Positions 5,930-7,824 of a DNA stretch of 7,824 nucleotides are shown here, in pieces (positions within the stretch are counted from its first letter, which is position 1; the number at the start of each line of letters is the position of its first letter). The notes under the pieces were generated by a model, which searched no databases, was not told where the DNA came from, and saw nothing but the letters and a program-made list of their open reading frames with translations. The stretch covers positions 1 through 7,824 of the forward strand of contig CALBSO010000044.1 of assembly GCA_937968015.1 (NCBI GenBank), read 5' to 3'. The DNA comes from an uncultured Thermomicrobia bacterium (GTDB taxonomy: Bacteria > Chloroflexota > Chloroflexia > Thermomicrobiales > JALYUS01). The position numbers were made by a program, and so were the translations under genes.

Positions 5930-6300
5930 TGTACAACACAGAGGACACCCAGGGTATCGAATCTCCCGAACTCATCGCGATGCGGACGCATCTCACTGTG
6001 GCGATGCTTGCTGCCGCGCAGTTACACCGGAAGACCCGGCATCTGCCTGAAGCGGCACACCTTCAGGATTACCTCGATCAATCGCTGAAAGCGCTCGTTG
6101 AGGATGTTGGGAAAGTGGATGCTCTGGTCACGCTCACCGAGGCATGCACGGCGATCGCGCCAGCAGAGACGGTACACCGACGAATGCCGCGCCCCCTGCG
6201 ATGGAGCATCACGCTCCTACAGCGTGCGACGCATGGGTTCCGCGGATGGATCCATCGCAAGCAACACGCGCGATTGACGACGCTGTATCTCTATCGGTGA
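5926..6300 (+). CDS. Hypothetical protein, 124 residues
   Basis: I do not recognise this protein. The product is 124 residues, largely helical in composition, with an alanine- and leucine-rich first half (about 15-85) and an arginine/histidine-rich basic tail (from about 85, containing HRRMPRPLR and FRGWIHRKQH). No cysteine pair, membrane span or signal peptide is evident; there is one cysteine, in EACTAI. The start has tandem ATGs at 5926 and 5929; GAGGG (5916-5920) suits either, and coupling to the leader ORF at 5894 favours 5926. It is convergent with the PPOX gene, with only 31 bases between stops. Support for real coding is the good ribosome site, normal codon choice and an open frame on a strand with no stronger competitor. 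The basic tail could contact nucleic acid or membrane, but that is a guess. Confidence 0.6.
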   Translation: MMYNTEDTQGIESPELIAMRTHLTVAMLAAAQLHRKTRHLPEAAHLQDYLDQSLKALVEDVGKVDALVTLTEACTAIAPAETVHRRMPRPLRWSITLLQRATHGFRGWIHRKQHARLTTLYLYR

Positions 6301-6313
6301 GTATCCGTATCGC

Positions 6314-6327
6314 GGCCGGTTCCGGCC
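6314..6327. terminator. GC-rich hairpin between convergent genes
   Basis: GGCCGG-TT-CCGGCC is a perfect short palindrome lying between the stops of the 124-residue gene and the PPOX gene. It lacks a T-tract on either strand, so it could be a weak bidirectional terminator or an mRNA-end stabiliser, or chance in GC-rich DNA. Confidence 0.25.
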
Positions 6328-6331
6328 CGCA

Positions 6332-6730
6332 TCACTCGGCGCGCCGCAGTCGCACCTTCTCCGGCGTGATCCGGCAGACAATCTCCTCCTTGATGTAGTC
6401 GCGCTCCGCGAAGCGCATGCCCGCCTGCTCGCCGAGATAGCGAACCGCCATTTCGCGGGGTTTCGCGCCCTCCTCCCCGCTCTCCAGCCGCGCCCGTCCC
6501 TGGATCGTCACATAGGTATAGCCGCTCTCGTCCATCACGACGTACATGACGCGCGGATCGCGCCGGATATTGCGCGCCTTCAGGCTTCTCGGCCCGATCA
6601 CCAGCCAGAGTCCGTCGCCCTCCCGCGCGTGCCAGGTCGGTGTGAGGAGCGGCGTTCCGTCCAGATTCGTCGTCCCCAGCATCCCAACGTGCGGCGCATC
6701 GAGCAGCGCGCGGATTTCATCGGTAAACAT
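6332..6730 (-). CDS. PPOX-class (pyridoxamine 5'-phosphate oxidase-like) F420/flavin-dependent protein
   Basis: The product is 132 residues, the size of single-domain split-barrel PPOX proteins such as the Rv1155-like F420-dependent reductases. Family hallmarks are GMLGTTNLDGTPLLTPTWH (16-34), the lysine-containing SLKARNIRRDPRVMYVV (49-65) and YVTIQGRARL (73-82). Such dimeric cytosolic enzymes bind F420 or FMN and reduce small molecules; which cofactor is used here is not certain, and the reaction is unknown. The start chosen is the ATG at 6730, with AAGGA (6736-6740) at 5 bases. An ATG at 6736 overlaps that site, and one at 6757 falls inside the neighbouring repeat element, so longer forms are unlikely. 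It reads in the same direction as plsX, 138 bases downstream of it, but the intervening repeat makes an operon doubtful. Confidence 0.87.
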   Translation of the reverse strand: MFTDEIRALLDAPHVGMLGTTNLDGTPLLTPTWHAREGDGLWLVIGPRSLKARNIRRDPRVMYVVMDESGYTYVTIQGRARLESGEEGAKPREMAVRYLGEQAGMRFAERDYIKEEIVCRITPEKVRLRRAE

Positions 6731-6739
6731 AACCATCCT

Positions 6740-6884
6740 TCGGAAAGCAATGAGCAATGAGCAACGAGTGATGAGCGACGAATTCGGAGTTGGGTGTTGC
6801 GGGTGGGAGAGACGCGAACGTCGAACGTCGAACCTCGAACCTCGAACCCTGAACTGCCTTCCGTTCGCTCATTGCTCATTGCTC
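6740..6884. repeat. Heptamer-periodic inverted repeat element, GAGCAAT/NNCGAAC type
   Basis: Perfect 16-bp inverted arms, GCAATGAGCAATGAGC at 6747-6762 and its complement at 6867-6882, bound a strongly 7-base-periodic interior. On the left, consecutive units starting at 6752 read GAGCAAT, GAGCAAC, GAGTGAT, GAGCGAC, GAATTCG, GAGTTGG, GTGTTGC, GGGTGGG. From 6813 to 6854 six units end in GAAC: CGCGAAC, GTCGAAC twice, CTCGAAC twice, CCTGAAC. The right end is TTCGCTC, ATTGCTC, ATTGCTC (6864-6884). Left and central arrays are partly complementary, so the whole could fold as a long imperfect hairpin. No coding gene spans it, and it overlaps the last codons of plsX. The unit length recalls the heptanucleotide STRR repeats of cyanobacteria, without sequence identity. 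Confidence 0.85.
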
Positions 6885-7824
6885 GCATGCAGCGCCCGGA
6901 TCGCCTCGACCGCTCCGCCCTCGACACATTCCTTCGCGACACGGATCGCATTGCGGATGGCGCGAGCATCGGAGCGACCATGCGCGATCACGGCGACACC
7001 GTCCACGCCGAAGAGGAGCGCGCCACCCTCACGCGAGGGATCGAGTTCGTCCCGCAGCGCGCGGAAGGCGGGGCGGAGCAGCGCCGCGAAAACCTTGCGC
7101 GGCAGGCTCTTCGTCAGTTCCCGCCGCAAGATCGCACCCATGAATGAGGCCGTCCCTTCGGCAGTCTTCAGGGCGACGTTGCCGGTGAAGCCGTCGGTCA
7201 CGCAGACATCGCACGCGCCTTTCGGCAAATCCTTCCCCTCGACATTGCCGATGAAATGGATATTGGGCGTCGTCTTCAGAAGTTGGTGCGTCTCCTGCAC
7301 GATCTTCGTCCCCTTCGTCTCCTCCTCTCCGGACGAAAGCAGGCCGATGCGGGGCCGCGCGACGCCACGCACCGTGCGCATATAGATGCTGCCCATCTGC
7401 GCGAACTGGACGAGATAGTCCGGGTGTACTTCGGTGTTCGCCCCGGCATCAATCAGAAGCAGATCGCCGGTCAACGTCGGCATGATCGCGCCGATCGCCG
7501 GGCGGTCAATGCCGACGATGCGGCCAAGATGGAAGAGCGCGGAAACCATCGTTGCGCCGCTGTTCCCCGCCGAGACCATCGCGGCGGCGGCGCCGTCTTT
7601 GACCGCCTTCATCGCGACATTGATAGACGCCTCCGGCTTGCGGCGGACGGCCTGCGCGGGATGCTCGTCCATCCCGATTTCATCGAGCGCCTCGACAACG
7701 GGGAGCGACAGCCCAGTGGTCGCATGTTTCGCCAGTTCCGCATTGATCCGCTCCGGCCGCCCAACCAGCGTAACTGCGATGCCAAAATCCTTTGCGGCGG
7801 CAACCGCCCCCCCCACATTCGGCG
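6869..7824 (-). CDS. plsX: Phosphate acyltransferase PlsX (5' end outside window)
   Basis: PlsX converts acyl-ACP and phosphate to acyl-phosphate, the donor used by PlsY in the first step of bacterial phospholipid synthesis; it is a peripheral, membrane-associated enzyme. About 317 residues are present, so some 20-30 N-terminal residues, including the usual start and MGGD region, lie beyond the window. Family motifs, counted from the GTG at 7816, are SAGNSGATM (about 82-90), DAGANTEV (122-129), GNVEGKDLP (191-199), TDGFTGNVALKTAEG (207-221) and GVDGVAVIAHG. That GTG reads as an internal valine: the frame is open to the edge and continues as family-like residues. The final residues SNEQ and the TGA stop (6869-6871) come from the inverted repeat element, so the original 3' end has probably been replaced by a few residues. 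Confidence 0.94.
   Translation of the reverse strand, partial: PNVGGAVAAAKDFGIAVTLVGRPERINAELAKHATTGLSLPVVEALDEIGMDEHPAQAVRRKPEASINVAMKAVKDGAAAAMVSAGNSGATMVSALFHLGRIVGIDRPAIGAIMPTLTGDLLLIDAGANTEVHPDYLVQFAQMGSIYMRTVRGVARPRIGLLSSGEEETKGTKIVQETHQLLKTTPNIHFIGNVEGKDLPKGACDVCVTDGFTGNVALKTAEGTASFMGAILRRELTKSLPRKVFAALLRPAFRALRDELDPSREGGALLFGVDGVAVIAHGRSDARAIRNAIRVAKECVEGGAVEAIRALHASNEQ

Noticed and set aside
6731..6757. Longer N-terminus for the PPOX protein, from the ATG at 6757
   Set aside because: That ATG lies in the heptamer repeat, and the ribosome site AAGGA (6736-6740) points to 6730.
6740..6884. CRISPR array
   Set aside because: The units are 7 bases with no spacers of regular length, arms are inverted rather than direct, and no cas genes are present.
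6598..6981. 127-codon minus-strand ORF across the repeat at 6740-6884
   Set aside because: Its middle is a translation of the heptamer repeat and its ends overlap plsX and the PPOX gene in the wrong frame. From memory, peptides of this look are often predicted from intergenic heptamer repeats; it is not a gene.
6546..7385. 279-codon plus-strand ORF across PPOX, repeat and plsX
   Set aside because: It is antisense to two well-supported genes, serine/arginine-rich, and passes through the repeat without a domain.

Overview
This GC-rich window, about 60% by eye, looks like bacterial chromosome. The gene set is a PPOX protein of the F420-dependent Rv1155-like type, a two-zinc-ribbon protein with a CxxC-x17-CxxC domain, a GDE_N_bis-type debranching enzyme and PlsX. 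It fits a Chloroflexota member, perhaps Thermomicrobia-like. That assignment is inference from family distribution and has no rRNA or marker support here.

Layout. 1-1173 (-): two overlapping genes for a flavin/[2Fe-2S] amine or amino-acid dehydrogenase of the HcnA/HcnB (opine oxidase, hydroxyproline dehydrogenase) type, with a good promoter at 1213-1242; the FAD subunit runs off the left edge. 1174-1552: a 379-base intergenic stretch holding that promoter, a 7-bp-periodic inverted repeat, a promoter for the next gene and a roughly 150-nt leader that can fold. 1553-1948 (+): the zinc-ribbon protein, closed by a clear terminator. 2048-2845 (-) and 2951-3391 (+): a divergent pair of a histidine-rich NiCoT/RcnA-like metal transporter and a Fur-family regulator, with a candidate operator between them. 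3513-5684 (-): glycogen debranching enzyme. 5894-6300 (+): an 11-codon leader ORF overlapping by ATGA a 124-residue protein I do not recognise. 6332-6730 (-): PPOX protein. 6740-6884: a second, larger 7-bp-periodic inverted repeat. 6869-7824 (-): plsX, whose last codons and stop lie inside that repeat; its 5' end is beyond the window.

The genes fall into separate small units rather than one pathway. Only two functional links can be read from the layout: the subunit pair at the left, and the regulator facing the metal transporter. I found no defence, phage, CRISPR or transposase genes. The most unusual content is non-coding: two sequence-unrelated repeat elements, with a fragment of one of them beyond the zinc-ribbon gene, share a strict 7-bp period and inverted arms, and one supplies a gene's stop codon. 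The structured leader before the zinc-ribbon gene and the coupled leader peptide at 5894 come next.
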